This document shows positions 52,127 to 61,627 of a stretch of DNA of 64,000 bases, piece by piece. The notes under the pieces are model-generated. The model made no database searches, was not told the DNA's origin, and worked only from the letters and a program-made list of their open reading frames with translations. Every line of letters begins with the position of its first letter. The first letter of the stretch is position 1. Made by a program: the position numbers and the translations under genes. The DNA lies in the NCBI RefSeq assembly GCF_018326265.1, contig NZ_AP023360.1, positions 8,181,001 to 8,245,000 on the forward strand, given 5' to 3'. The stretch is from Catellatospora sp. IY07-71. GTDB lineage: Bacteria > Actinomycetota > Actinomycetes > Mycobacteriales > Micromonosporaceae.

Positions 52127-52909
52127 TCACGCCGACTTCTCCAGCCAGTCCAGGATCGCGTCGATCGGCTCGCGCCAGCGCGCGTCCAGCATGAGGTCGT
52201 GCCCCATGCCCGGGAACAGCAGCGGGGCCCCGCCGTAGGCGCGTGCCACCCGGCGCAGCGCCGCGTCGGACACGATGCGGTCGTCCGGACTGCCCACCAC
52301 CAGCACCGGCGGGTCGCCCACCGGCGCCTGCGGGGTCCGGCCGCGCAGCAGCTGCCACTGGGCGCGGGTCGAGGCACGGCCCAGCCGGGTGGCGTACCCG
52401 CGCGCGGCGTTGGCCGGCAGCTCGCGGCTGAACAGCTGCCCGGCGGGCAGGCGCAGGCCCCCGCCGAACAGGGCCGGCAGGGACAGCATGGGGTTGCGCA
52501 GCGCGGTGCCCGCCCCGCCGAAGACCGGCGACAGCAGCACCGCCGCGCGGGCCGGGTAGCGGGCCAGCGCATGCGCCGTGACCAGGGCACCCGCCCCGTG
52601 TCCCACGATCACCGCGCGCCGCGGCAGCGACGCCGCGACCTGGGCCACATCGTGGGCGTACGCCCGCAGCGTCGCCTTCGGCGCCGCCGCGCTCTCGCCG
52701 TGCCCGCGCAGGCTCACCGCGTACGCCGGGAAGCCGCGGTCGGCGGCGTGCTCCAGCCAGTGCTCGGCGAACACCCACGCGCCGTGGCCGAAGCCGGGCA
52801 CGAACAGCAGCGGCGGCCTGCCCTCGTCCACCTCGGGGGTGGCGCGGCGCACCTCGCGCCGGGCCGGCGCGACGGGGAACGCCCACTCGCGGGTGCGGAT
52901 GACCTTCAC
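52127..52909 (-). CDS. Alpha/beta-hydrolase-fold protein lacking the nucleophile
   Basis: A protein of 260 residues from GTG 52909. The fold is clear (LLFVPGFGHGAWVF, YAVSLRGHGES, VLVVGSPDDRIVSD, FPGMGHDLMLD). The nucleophile elbow, normally G-x-S-x-G, reads GHGAG (103-107), so Ser is replaced by Gly105; the Asp and His of the triad remain. Simple esterase activity is not expected. Its start overlaps the FMO stop by GTGA, so the two proteins are translationally coupled and may work together. Confidence 0.82.
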   Translation of the reverse strand: MKVIRTREWAFPVAPARREVRRATPEVDEGRPPLLFVPGFGHGAWVFAEHWLEHAADRGFPAYAVSLRGHGESAAAPKATLRAYAHDVAQVAASLPRRAVIVGHGAGALVTAHALARYPARAAVLLSPVFGGAGTALRNPMLSLPALFGGGLRLPAGQLFSRELPANAARGYATRLGRASTRAQWQLLRGRTPQAPVGDPPVLVVGSPDDRIVSDAALRRVARAYGGAPLLFPGMGHDLMLDARWREPIDAILDWLEKSA

Positions 52910-54321
52910 TTCACGGCCCCCTCAAGGCTGAGCTCGTCGAGCAGGCGCTGGATGGCCTTGAGATAGACGGTGTGGCTGATCTCGAACCAGTGCCGCGAGG
53001 TGCCCTGCACCTTCGCCCCGGTCCACCTCCGGTCCAGCTCCGCCTCCAGCCGCCGCTGCACCGCCACCGCCTTGGCCGGCGCGGCCTCGCGCACGCGCAG
53101 CAGCCGGGCGAACGCCACCATCTGCCAGTGCACCAGCGGGAACAGCCCGGAGTCGGGCTGCAGCAGCCCGGCCACGGCCAGGGTGGGCAGCCGCTTCGGG
53201 AAGGCGTGCATGGCCAGCCGCGGGCGGCCCTGCGCGTCGACGCCGAGCAGGTTGCCGTCGATGAACTCGAACACCGGGTGGTAGCCGGTGGCCAGCACCA
53301 CCAGGTCCGGCTCGATGACCTCGCCGCCCTTGAGCTCCACGCTGTTGCGGTGGAAGCGGGCGATGTCCGGCACCGGGGTCACCGCGCCGTGGCCCAGGTA
53401 GTAGACCAGCTGGCTGTTGGTGATGGTGTGCGTCTCGAAGATCTTGTGGTCGGGCTTGGGCAGGCCGAACCGGGTCAGGTCGCCGACCGTCGTCTTGAGC
53501 GTGCGGTGGGCGATGAGCTGGCGCAGCCGCAGCGGCAGGCGCAGCCACAGCATCGTGTCGTTCACCTGGTCGGCGGGTCGGCCCAGGGTGTACTTGGGGG
53601 TGTACCAGTAGCCGCGGCGGCTGGAGTGCCAGCACTTGGCGGCCTGCTGGGCGGCCTCCACCGCGATGTCGCATCCGGTGTTGCCCGCGCCGACCACGAG
53701 CACCTTCTTGCCGCGCAGCTGCGCCGCGTCCTTGAACTGGGCGGCGTGGATCACCTCGCCCTTGAAGTCCGCCAGGCCCTCGTACTCCGGGCGCTTGGGC
53801 GACCAGTTGTGCCCGTTGGCGATGACCACCGCGGCGTAGCGGTGGATGCGCTCGCCGCCGTACCCGCCGGTGCTGCGCGTGGTGACATCCCAGCGGTCGC
53901 CCTCGGCCGGCTCCACCTTGACCACCTCGGTGCCGAACCAGATGTGCGGCTTGAGGTCGAAGTGGTCGGCGTAGTGCTCCAGGTACTCCAGCACCTGGGT
54001 GTGCTTGGGGTAGTCCGCCCAGCTGTCCGGCATCGGGAAGTCCGGGAACTGGCTGAACGGCTTCGACGAGATCAGGTGCGTGCTCGCGTACACCGGGCTG
54101 CGGTCGTGCCGCCAGTTCCAGGCGCCGCCGACGCTGGTCTCACGCTCGTAGCAGTCGACGCCGAACCCCTGCTCCTTGAGGTTCTTCATCGCGGTCAGCC
54201 CGCTGGGGCCCGCGCCGATGACGCACACCGTGCCGCTGCGGTCGTAGACCGGCCACCCGTCGCGCCATGCGGTCGCCGGACCGCCCGATTCGGGGTCGCC
54301 GTAGCCGGCTGAGTACGTCAC
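52906..54321 (-). CDS. Flavin-containing monooxygenase
   Basis: A protein of 471 residues from GTG 54321 (GGAGG six bases upstream). FAD motif VCVIGAGPSGLTAMK (36-41), FMO fingerprint DFKGEVIHAAQF near 190, NADPH motif VLVVGAGNTGCD near 210, and the ATGYHP motif. It oxygenates N, S or ketone substrates using NADPH and O2. Coupled by overlap to the hydrolase-like gene downstream. Confidence 0.9.
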   Translation of the reverse strand: MTYSAGYGDPESGGPATAWRDGWPVYDRSGTVCVIGAGPSGLTAMKNLKEQGFGVDCYERETSVGGAWNWRHDRSPVYASTHLISSKPFSQFPDFPMPDSWADYPKHTQVLEYLEHYADHFDLKPHIWFGTEVVKVEPAEGDRWDVTTRSTGGYGGERIHRYAAVVIANGHNWSPKRPEYEGLADFKGEVIHAAQFKDAAQLRGKKVLVVGAGNTGCDIAVEAAQQAAKCWHSSRRGYWYTPKYTLGRPADQVNDTMLWLRLPLRLRQLIAHRTLKTTVGDLTRFGLPKPDHKIFETHTITNSQLVYYLGHGAVTPVPDIARFHRNSVELKGGEVIEPDLVVLATGYHPVFEFIDGNLLGVDAQGRPRLAMHAFPKRLPTLAVAGLLQPDSGLFPLVHWQMVAFARLLRVREAAPAKAVAVQRRLEAELDRRWTGAKVQGTSRHWFEISHTVYLKAIQRLLDELSLEGAVK

Positions 54322-54393
54322 TCACGACCTCCACCACTCGTAAGACCCAGAGCATCTTTCCCGTTTACGGCGGAGCTTGTCCAGCGTGAGTTG

Positions 54394-55068
54394 CTATGCG
54401 AGGTCCACGAGGATCGGGTAGTGGTCGCTGGCCCGGTCCGCGTCCGGGGTGTCGACCACCCGGTACTCCCGCACCTCCAGGCGCGGGTCGACGAGCAGCG
54501 CGTCGATGCGGCGGGTCGGGTTCGGCACGGGGAACGTGGCCCGGTCCGCCAGCCCGGCGACCGCCGCGGCGTCGGCCAGCCGATCGGTGAGCAGCGGCCA
54601 GCAGCCGCCGTCCGGGCACTCGTTGAGGTCCAGCCCCACGATCACGGGGTCGGCCAGCGCGTCGATCGCGGGCTTGAGCAGCGCGGCCTGCCCGGGGCGC
54701 TCCTCGTCGTCGGTGGACAGGTGCGTGCCGACCACGGCGAAGGGGACGCGCCCCGGCACCTCCAACCGCGTGAACACCGCGCCCCGCATGTGCCGTCCGG
54801 GGGTCAGCGGGTAGCGCATGCACCACTGGTCGAGCACGCGTACCCGCAGATTTGTCATGATCACGTTACCGAGGCTGGGCATCCCACCCGCGGCCATGTA
54901 CATCCCGAACGAGTGCGCCAGGTCCGCGCACTTCGTGCGCCACCGCCACCGCCGCGGCGCCTCCTGCACGATCAGCACGTCCGGCGCCAGCCCCCGCACC
55001 ACCCGCGCCAAGGCCCCGAGATCATCCCGCAGCGAATGCACGTTGTACGAAACCACCCGCACCGACAT
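54394..55068 (-). CDS. Endonuclease/exonuclease/phosphatase-family protein
   Basis: 224 residues from ATG 55068 (MSVRVVSYNVHSL; an upstream ATG adds four). Metal and catalytic sites: SYNVHSL (Asn), IVQEAP (Glu), VGTHLS (His), VIVGLDLNECPD (Asp, Asn) and ASDHYPI (Asp-His). Could cleave nucleic acid, phosphoinositide or other phosphoesters; no export signal. The 5' codons are G-rich next to the palindrome at 55100. Confidence 0.85.
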   Translation of the reverse strand: MSVRVVSYNVHSLRDDLGALARVVRGLAPDVLIVQEAPRRWRWRTKCADLAHSFGMYMAAGGMPSLGNVIMTNLRVRVLDQWCMRYPLTPGRHMRGAVFTRLEVPGRVPFAVVGTHLSTDDEERPGQAALLKPAIDALADPVIVGLDLNECPDGGCWPLLTDRLADAAAVAGLADRATFPVPNPTRRIDALLVDPRLEVREYRVVDTPDADRASDHYPILVDLA

Positions 55069-55099
55069 GCCGCCCAGCATGCCCCACCCGCCACACGGC

Positions 55100-55218
55100 G
55101 ATCATGAACTTATGTCAGCGACACGCCGTCGAGCCGTTCGGAACATGGTTCGTCCCGGCGCGCCGCCGCTCTCGCGACGCGCCAAGGGACTCACCACGTT
55201 CCGCATAAGTTCATGATC
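55100..55218. repeat. Palindromic element, family 1, copy C
   Basis: Perfect 15-base arms GATCATGAACTTATG (55100-55114) and its complement (55204-55218) with an 89-base interior; the left part of the interior shares GCGACACGCCGTCGA with the other copies. Lies between glucokinase and the endonuclease-family gene. Confidence 0.82.
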
Positions 55219-55233
55219 AACACATGTCTGCTG

Positions 55234-56178
55234 CTACTGGCGGGCCAGGTCGGCGGCGCCGATGAGGCCTGCGGTGTTGCCCATCTTGGCGGCGCGGAGC
55301 TCGGCCACCGGGAGGCGGCCGCGCTGGGCGAGGCTGTCCAGGTAGGACTGGCGGGCGGGGGTCATCAGGAGGTCGCCGGCGTCGATGACGCCGCCGCCCA
55401 CCACGAGGACCTGGGGGTCGAGGATCTGGACCAGGTCGGCCAGGCCCTGGCCGAGCCAGTAGCCGATCTGGCCGAACGCGTCGATCGCGATCTCGTCGCC
55501 GGCCTGCGCCGCCGAGGTCACGATCGGGCCGGTGATGTTCTCGACCTTGCCTTCGGCCTTGTCGAGCAGCAGCTTGGCGCGCTCGGGCTCGGCCTGGGCA
55601 CCCGCCCGCGCGAAGCGGACCAGGGCGTTGCCGCTGGCGTACTGCTCGATGCAGCCGTGCCGGCCGCAGCCGCACACGTGCCCGTCGGGCACCGCCAGCA
55701 TGTGACCGATCTCCGCCGCGATGCCGTGCGCGCCGCGGACCAGGCCGCCGCCGAGCACGATGCCGCCGCCGATGCCGGTGCCGACGGTGAACATCACCAT
55801 CGAGTCCTCGGCGTCGGCCGCCGCGCCGTAGCGGAACTCCGCCCACGCCGCCACGTTCGCGTCGTTCTCCACCACCACGGGGAGGTTCACCGCCTTGGCG
55901 ACGTAGTCCCGCAGCGGCTCGTCACGCCAGGCCAGGTTCGGTGCGAACAGCACCGTCGACCGGGTCGCGTCAATCCATCCGGCGGCGCCGATGCCGACCG
56001 CGTCCACCCTGTGCTCGGTGGACAGATCCTTCACCACATCGATGATCACGTCCCGGGTCGCGGCGACGTCGCCGGCCGGGGTGTCGCGACGGCTCGTCGC
56101 GATCACGGTGCCGTCAGGATCGACCACACCGCCGAGCACCTTGGTGCCACCGATGTCCACGCCGATGGTGAGTGCCAC
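55234..56178 (-). CDS. glkA: ROK-family glucokinase
   Basis: A protein of 314 residues from GTG 56178 (AAGGAAGG eight bases upstream). ATP loop GVDIGGTKVLGGVV, catalytic Asp in VVENDANVAAWAE, EIGHM and the zinc motif CGCGRHGCIEQYASG identify a ROK glucokinase. In Streptomyces the homologue also mediates carbon catabolite repression. Confidence 0.94.
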   Translation of the reverse strand: MALTIGVDIGGTKVLGGVVDPDGTVIATSRRDTPAGDVAATRDVIIDVVKDLSTEHRVDAVGIGAAGWIDATRSTVLFAPNLAWRDEPLRDYVAKAVNLPVVVENDANVAAWAEFRYGAAADAEDSMVMFTVGTGIGGGIVLGGGLVRGAHGIAAEIGHMLAVPDGHVCGCGRHGCIEQYASGNALVRFARAGAQAEPERAKLLLDKAEGKVENITGPIVTSAAQAGDEIAIDAFGQIGYWLGQGLADLVQILDPQVLVVGGGVIDAGDLLMTPARQSYLDSLAQRGRLPVAELRAAKMGNTAGLIGAADLARQ

Positions 56179-56298
56179 GGCCGAACCCTTCCTTGCTGGG
56201 CTTGCCGGCGGTGACGCTTTGGGGTGCCACGCCGTTCTCTGGGCATCACCCTAACGCCGCGACCGGCCCCGGCGAGCGTCGCCCGGCGAAGATCGCCG

Positions 56299-56775
56299 TC
56301 ACAGCTCCGCGGGCGGGTGCGGTTCGGCCTTGCGAACGGCTTTCTTAGCTGCCTTAACCGGGGGCTGTGACGCGGTGGTTTCCGGTTCGGAAACATCGGG
56401 TGTCGGCTTCGCGACAGCCTTCTTGACGATTTTCTTGGCGACCTTCTTGACAACAGGCGCGGTACGCGGCTCGGCGTCTCCCTCGGCCGCGGTGGCGTCA
56501 CTCCAGGCGGCATCCCCCGGCCGGTGCGTGGAGACGGCGCGCAGGAAGCTGGCCAGCCCGGCGGCCAAGTCGCCGGCGCCGGTGGCCACCCGCTCGACCA
56601 GCTCCGGGTCGGGATCGCGCACCGCGGCGATCACCTTGCAGAGTGGACAGATGCAGCACTCGGCCGAGCCGGTGGAGATGTGCGGGTTGGCGTTGGCGGC
56701 CAGCGTCGCGGCGGCGAGCACCGCCGCCACCAGCCGCTCCGCCTCCTCGCGGGCGGTGCCCGGTGACATGTCCAT
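56299..56775 (-). CDS. DUF5304-like protein with Lys/Ala-rich tail
   Basis: A protein of 158 residues. Residues 1-95 are helical and carry a cysteine group (ECCICPLCKVIAAVRDPDPE); the rest is a basic, low-complexity tail with a KKVAKKIVKKAVAK stretch reminiscent of histone-like tails. The helical part matches the DUF5304 proteins found next to SRPBCC genes in actinomycetes. It starts two bases after the SRPBCC stop. Confidence 0.75.
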   Translation of the reverse strand: MDMSPGTAREEAERLVAAVLAAATLAANANPHISTGSAECCICPLCKVIAAVRDPDPELVERVATGAGDLAAGLASFLRAVSTHRPGDAAWSDATAAEGDAEPRTAPVVKKVAKKIVKKAVAKPTPDVSEPETTASQPPVKAAKKAVRKAEPHPPAEL

Positions 56776-56777
56776 GC

Positions 56778-57218
56778 TCAGGCCTCGACCTGCTTCTTGA
56801 GCTCCTTGAGGGCGGTATCCATGATCGCCTTCTCCGCCTTCTTCTTGAACATGCCCAGCATGCCGATCGACAGGTCCACCGACAGCGTGTAGGTCACCGT
56901 GCAGGTGCCGTCCCCGTTGTCCACGATGTCGTACGAGCCGTCCTGCGCCTTCTGCATCTTCGACGGCGCGACCAGGTGCCACTCGATCCGCGAGATGTCC
57001 TCGGCGTAGTCGTAGTGCAGCGTGTACTCGTCCTGCACGATGCCCGCGTCGATGACGAAGCGCACGGTGGCCGGGTAGCCGTCCTCGTACTCCTCCAGCA
57101 CCTCCGCGGCCTTGATGGCCTGGGTCCACCGGGGATACGACGGGTAGTCGCAGATGACCTCGGCGATGCGGGCCGGGTCGGCGTTGATGACGATCGACTG
57201 GGAGGAGGAATCCGCCAT
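56778..57218 (-). CDS. SRPBCC-family protein
   Basis: A protein of 146 residues with the START-like fold (SIVINADPARIAEVICDY, YPRWTQAIKAAEVLEEYEDG, and a long C-terminal helix). Such proteins bind lipid or polyketide-like ligands. Rv2185c is the probable positional counterpart. The start appears leaderless (TAGCCT seven bases upstream). Operon with the DUF5304-like gene. Confidence 0.88.
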   Translation of the reverse strand: MADSSSQSIVINADPARIAEVICDYPSYPRWTQAIKAAEVLEEYEDGYPATVRFVIDAGIVQDEYTLHYDYAEDISRIEWHLVAPSKMQKAQDGSYDIVDNGDGTCTVTYTLSVDLSIGMLGMFKKKAEKAIMDTALKELKKQVEA

Positions 57219-57225
57219 GACCAGC

Positions 57226-57231
57226 AGGCTA
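57226..57231 (-). promoter_or_regulatory. -10 element of the SRPBCC gene
   Basis: TAGCCT on the minus strand, then GCTGGTC and ATG 57218. Confidence 0.5.
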
Positions 57232-57421
57232 CCTGTACATGGTCACCGGGGTCCGACCCGCCACGGCGGGCGGCGCGCCGGACCGCGCTCGCCCGTCCGA
57301 AGCAGGACAGCGTTTGCAGGACCGCGGGGCCGACGTTCTACAGTGCCGGGGACGGCCGTGGCGTTTCGCCGACGGCCGGCGCGGGCGCGCCGGATGCCCG
57401 CACGAGCAGTCCAAGGAGCGC

Positions 57422-59209
57422 ATGGTGCGGCAGTTTTCGCAGGCCCCGGCGGTGACGATCGATGACACGGCTCGCCTGACCGACCCCGTGTGGGACAACG
57501 CGGCACAGACGCCCCAGCTGGTGCAGTTCTCCCGCCGCACCGCGACCGGCTTCGATGACATCACCAGCGAGCAGTTCCACGCCGAGGTCGTGGCGCTGGC
57601 CCGTGGCCTGGTGGCGTCCGGCGTGCAGCCCGGTGACCGCGTCGGCCTGATGAGCAAGACGCGTTACGAGTGGACGCTCATCGACTACGCGATCTGGGCC
57701 TGCGGCGCGGTCACCGTGCCCATCTACGAGACCTCCAGCACCGAGCAGGTGCAGTGGATCCTCGCCGACTCGGGCGCGGTCGGCTGTTTCACCGAGACCG
57801 CCGAGCACTCGGCGACCGTGCGCGCGGCCGCGCCGGCCCTGGCCCGCCTCTGGGAGATCGACGGCGGCGACCTGCCCACCCTGGTCACCCTCGGCGCGTC
57901 GGTGGACCCCGCCGAGATCGACGTGCGCCGCAAGTCCGGCAGCGCGGACGACCCGGCGACCATCGTCTACACCTCGGGCACCACCGGCCGCCCGAAGGGC
58001 TGCGTGCTGACGCACCGCAACATGCTCTCCGACATCGGCAACGCCATCCCGGCGCTGGACGTGCTGTTCCACGAGGGCGCCTCGACTGTGCTGTTCCTGC
58101 CGCTGGCCCACGCGTTCGCGCGGCTGCTGCAGCTCGGCGTGGTGGCCGGCCGGGTGAAGACCACGCACACCGCCGACGTGAAGAACCTGGTCGCCGACCT
58201 GACCGCGTTCCGGCCCACGTTCCTGCTGAGCGTGCCGCGGGTGTTCGAGAAGGTCTACAACAGCGCCCGGCAGAAGGCGCACAGCGGCGGCAAGGGCGCG
58301 ATCTTCGACCGGGCCGAGGCCGTCGCGATCGCGTACAGCAAGGCCCTGCAGACCCCCGGCGGGCCGGGCCTGGGCCTGAAGCTGCGCCACACGGTCTTCG
58401 ACAAGCTGGTGTACGGCAAGCTGCGGGCGGCCCTGGGCGGCCGGTGCCACAGCGCCATCTCCGGCGGCGCGCCGCTGGGCGACCGGCTGGGCCACTTCTT
58501 CCGCGGCGTGGGCCTCAACGTGCTGGAGGGCTACGGGCTGACCGAGACGTCGCCCGCGATCACCTTCAACCGGGCGAGCGCGCAGCGCATCGGCACGGTC
58601 GGGCAGCCGCTGCCGGGGGTGACCATCGCCATCGCCGACGACGGCGAGATCCTGGCCCGCGGCGAGGTGATCTTCCCCGGCTACTGGAACAACCCGGCCG
58701 CCACCGCCGAGGCCATCGACGCCGAGGGCTGGTTCCACACCGGTGACCTGGGCTCGCTGGACGCCGACGGCTTCCTGAGCATCACCGGCCGCAAGAAGGA
58801 GATCATCGTGACGGCCGGCGGCAAGAACGTCGCCCCGGCCGTGCTGGAGGACCGGGTCCGCGCCCACGCGCTGGTCAGCCAGTGCATGGTGGTGGGCGAC
58901 CGGCAGCCGTTCATCGCGGCGCTGGTCACCATCGACCCGGAGGCGCTGCCGGCCTGGCTCGCCGAGCGCGGCCGGCCGGAGACGGCGATGGCCGAGCTGC
59001 GCGAGGACCCGGACCTGCGCGCCGAGATCGAAGCCGCGGTCGCGGAGGCCAACAAGGCCGTCTCGCAGGCCGAGGGCATCAAGGTTTTTCGCATCCTGCC
59101 GCGTGACTTCACCGAGGCGACCGGGGAGCTCACCCCGTCGCTCAAGGTCAAGCGCGCGGTCGTGATGAAGGAGTACGCGGAGGAGATCGATGCCATCTAC
59201 CGCCGCTGA
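57422..59209 (+). CDS. Long-chain fatty acid-CoA ligase, FadD15 type
   Basis: A protein of 595 residues; ATG 57422 with AAGGAG five bases upstream. P-loop IVYTSGTTGRPKGCVLTH, GYGLTETSPAIT, and the C-terminal hinge TGDLGSLDADGFLSITGRKK ending in the AMP-forming lysine region. It activates fatty acids through acyl-AMP. Rv2187 (fadD15) is the likely counterpart. The last 20 bases overlap the histidine kinase gene. Confidence 0.93.
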   Translation: MVRQFSQAPAVTIDDTARLTDPVWDNAAQTPQLVQFSRRTATGFDDITSEQFHAEVVALARGLVASGVQPGDRVGLMSKTRYEWTLIDYAIWACGAVTVPIYETSSTEQVQWILADSGAVGCFTETAEHSATVRAAAPALARLWEIDGGDLPTLVTLGASVDPAEIDVRRKSGSADDPATIVYTSGTTGRPKGCVLTHRNMLSDIGNAIPALDVLFHEGASTVLFLPLAHAFARLLQLGVVAGRVKTTHTADVKNLVADLTAFRPTFLLSVPRVFEKVYNSARQKAHSGGKGAIFDRAEAVAIAYSKALQTPGGPGLGLKLRHTVFDKLVYGKLRAALGGRCHSAISGGAPLGDRLGHFFRGVGLNVLEGYGLTETSPAITFNRASAQRIGTVGQPLPGVTIAIADDGEILARGEVIFPGYWNNPAATAEAIDAEGWFHTGDLGSLDADGFLSITGRKKEIIVTAGGKNVAPAVLEDRVRAHALVSQCMVVGDRQPFIAALVTIDPEALPAWLAERGRPETAMAELREDPDLRAEIEAAVAEANKAVSQAEGIKVFRILPRDFTEATGELTPSLKVKRAVVMKEYAEEIDAIYRR

Positions 59210-60902
59210 GCGCCCCCGGCGCCGGCCCCGCATCCCCGCCTCGCAGCTGATGGCGATCGCCGTACGCGGCACCATGCTGCTGCTGGTCGGGGTGCTGATC
59301 TGGGTGGCCACCGGCGACCCGGCCGAGCTGCGCTGGGTCGCCCTGCTCGCGCTGGCCGCGCTGCCCGGGGTGCTCGCGCCCCGGCACCCGGTGGTCGCGC
59401 CGCTGGGCCGCTTCGCCGAGACCGTGCTGGTCGGCATGGGCGCGAGCGCCATCGCGGTCGCCGCCGACGCGGCCGGCACCGTGTCCGACGGGGTCGGCGC
59501 GTCCGCCGTGCTGCCGTACCTGGCCGTGCCGATCACCGCCGCGATGCTCAACAACCGCCCGCTGGAGTCGGCGGGGCTGCTCAGCATCGCCGCGCTGACC
59601 CTGACCGTGGCGGGCTGGCTGACCATCGCGCCCGAGGGGGTACGCCAGCTCAGCCAGTTCGGCTACCTGGCGGTGTGCGCGCAGTGGCTGATCCTGGCCG
59701 CGGTCGGCACCATCACCACCGGCGCCATGCAGCGGGCCGCGCTGATCCGCCGCACGCCCCAGCCCTACGCCGAGGCCACCCGCCTGCTCACCCAGCTGCG
59801 CCAGGTGGCCCGCCAGCTGCCCGGCGCCACCCTGGACCCGGGCAGTATCGCCGAGCACGTCATCGAGGAGATCCGCCCGATCGGCCGCCCGCAGCGGGCC
59901 GCGGTGCTCGCCGCCAGCGGCGCGGGCCGCCTGGTGGTGCTGGCGCAGTTCGGCGTGGAGGCCGACGACACCTCGACCCGGGCCGCCTGGGAGACCAGCC
60001 TGGACGCCGACTCGGCCATCGCCGACGCGTGGGCCAGCCAGCAGCCGCAGGTGTCCGGGCGCTCCCAGCTGCGCTCCTTCGAGCCGACCGGCCCGGTGTC
60101 CGCGCTGGTCGTGCCGCTGATCGCGGGCGTGCGCACGGTCGGCCTGGTGGCCCTGGAGCGCGACGGCACCAACCTCTTCCCGCCCCAGCTGACCGGCCGC
60201 ATCGTGGCCGCGGCCACCCCGGCGGCGCTGCGGCTGGAGGCCGCGCTGCTGTTCGAGGAGGTGCGCTCCATCGCCACCAACGAGGAGCGCCAGCGGCTGG
60301 CCCGCGAGATCCACGACGGCGTCGCCCAGGAGCTCGTGATGATCGGGTACGGCGTGGACAACGCGCAGGCCACGCTGCCCGAGGGGGCCGAGGACACGGC
60401 CGAGGAGCTGCGCGTGCTCCGCTCCGAGATCACCCGGGTGATCACCGAGCTGCGGCTGAGCCTGTTCGAGCTGCGCAGCGAGGTGGACCGGCACGGCGGC
60501 CTGACCGCGGCGATCGCCGAGTTCGCCCGCATCTCGGGCAACCAGGCCGGGCTGAAGGTGAACCTGTCGCTCGACGAGGCGGGCCGCCTGCCCGCCTCGA
60601 TCGAGTCGGAGCTGCTGCGTATCGCGCAGGAGGCGATCACCAACGCGCGCAAGCACGCCAACGCCGTCAACCTGTGGGTCACCTGCACCGTCGATCCCCC
60701 GTACGGTCTGATCGAGGTGTCCGACGATGGTCAAGGCATACCCGATGAGCGTACGGACGGACGCTACGGACTTGCGATCATGGCGGAGAGGGCGGAACGT
60801 ATCCGTGGCCGACTCGAGATTCGGCCTCGGGACCCGGTAGGGACCACGGTTGCCGTGGTCGTGGGCGGTTCCCCTCGACAAGAGGGCAGGGCGACGCGAT
60901 AA
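59190..60902 (+). CDS. NarL-type sensor histidine kinase with GAF domain
   Basis: A protein of 570 residues; ATG 59190 with GGAGGAG inside the preceding gene. About five helices in residues 20-190, a GAF domain at about 205-350, HisKA_3 with His375 (AREIHDGVAQELVMIGYG) and a HATPase (ITNARKHANAVNLWV, SDDGQGIPDE). It is followed by its response regulator. The signal is unknown. Confidence 0.92.
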   Translation: MPSTAAERPRRRPRIPASQLMAIAVRGTMLLLVGVLIWVATGDPAELRWVALLALAALPGVLAPRHPVVAPLGRFAETVLVGMGASAIAVAADAAGTVSDGVGASAVLPYLAVPITAAMLNNRPLESAGLLSIAALTLTVAGWLTIAPEGVRQLSQFGYLAVCAQWLILAAVGTITTGAMQRAALIRRTPQPYAEATRLLTQLRQVARQLPGATLDPGSIAEHVIEEIRPIGRPQRAAVLAASGAGRLVVLAQFGVEADDTSTRAAWETSLDADSAIADAWASQQPQVSGRSQLRSFEPTGPVSALVVPLIAGVRTVGLVALERDGTNLFPPQLTGRIVAAATPAALRLEAALLFEEVRSIATNEERQRLAREIHDGVAQELVMIGYGVDNAQATLPEGAEDTAEELRVLRSEITRVITELRLSLFELRSEVDRHGGLTAAIAEFARISGNQAGLKVNLSLDEAGRLPASIESELLRIAQEAITNARKHANAVNLWVTCTVDPPYGLIEVSDDGQGIPDERTDGRYGLAIMAERAERIRGRLEIRPRDPVGTTVAVVVGGSPRQEGRATR

Positions 60903-60955
60903 CGTGTGTCACCCGCGGCCAGCGTGCGCGGGTGCCAGAAGGGGAGTAAGCGGGC

Positions 60956-61627
60956 ATGTCCACCAGTACTGTGCCGACGGGGCGAACCAAGGTCCTTCTC
61001 GTCGACGACCACGACCTCATCCGCAAGGGGCTGCGCCACGCCTTCGAGCGGGACCGCCAGTTCGAGGTGGTCGGCGAGGCCAGCACCGCGGCCGAGGCGG
61101 TCCGCCAGGCCGGCGCCCTGCACCCCGACGTGGTCATCATGGACCTCCGCCTGCCCGACGGCAGCGGCCTGGAGGCCACCCGCACGCTGCGCAAGTCCAG
61201 CTCCACCATGGGCATCGTGGTGCTGACCATGTACGCGGGCGACGACCAGCTCTTCGGCGCCCTGGAGGCCGGTGCCAGCGCCTTCGTGCCGAAGACCGCC
61301 CCCGCGGACGAGGTCGTCGCCGCGGCCCGCCACGCCGCCTCCGCGCCCAGCGCGTTCACCGCGGCCGACCTGGCCGAGGCGATGAAGCGCCGGCTCACCC
61401 CGAGCGGCCCGCAGCTCAGCCCGCGCGAGGGCCAGGTGCTCAAGCTGCTCGCCGAGGGCATGAGCGTGTCCGGCATCGCCAAGCAGCTGTTCGTCAGCGA
61501 GTCGACGGCCAAGACGCACATCTCGAAGCTCTACGAGAAGCTGGGCGCCGCCAACCGGGCCCAGGCCCTGATGACCGCGCTGCGGCTCGGTCTGCTCCAG
61601 GCCCCCGACGCGCCGAACCTGTCCTGA
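60956..61627 (+). CDS. NarL/FixJ-family response regulator
   Basis: A protein of 223 residues (ATG 60956, AAGGGGAG upstream). Receiver: Asp17-Asp18, phospho-acceptor Asp63 (VVIMDLRLPDG) and Lys in FVPKTAP. LuxR-type helix-turn-helix at about 155-215 (LSPREGQVLKLLAEGMSVSG). Partner of the kinase 53 bases upstream. Confidence 0.94.
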   Translation: MSTSTVPTGRTKVLLVDDHDLIRKGLRHAFERDRQFEVVGEASTAAEAVRQAGALHPDVVIMDLRLPDGSGLEATRTLRKSSSTMGIVVLTMYAGDDQLFGALEAGASAFVPKTAPADEVVAAARHAASAPSAFTAADLAEAMKRRLTPSGPQLSPREGQVLKLLAEGMSVSGIAKQLFVSESTAKTHISKLYEKLGAANRAQALMTALRLGLLQAPDAPNLS

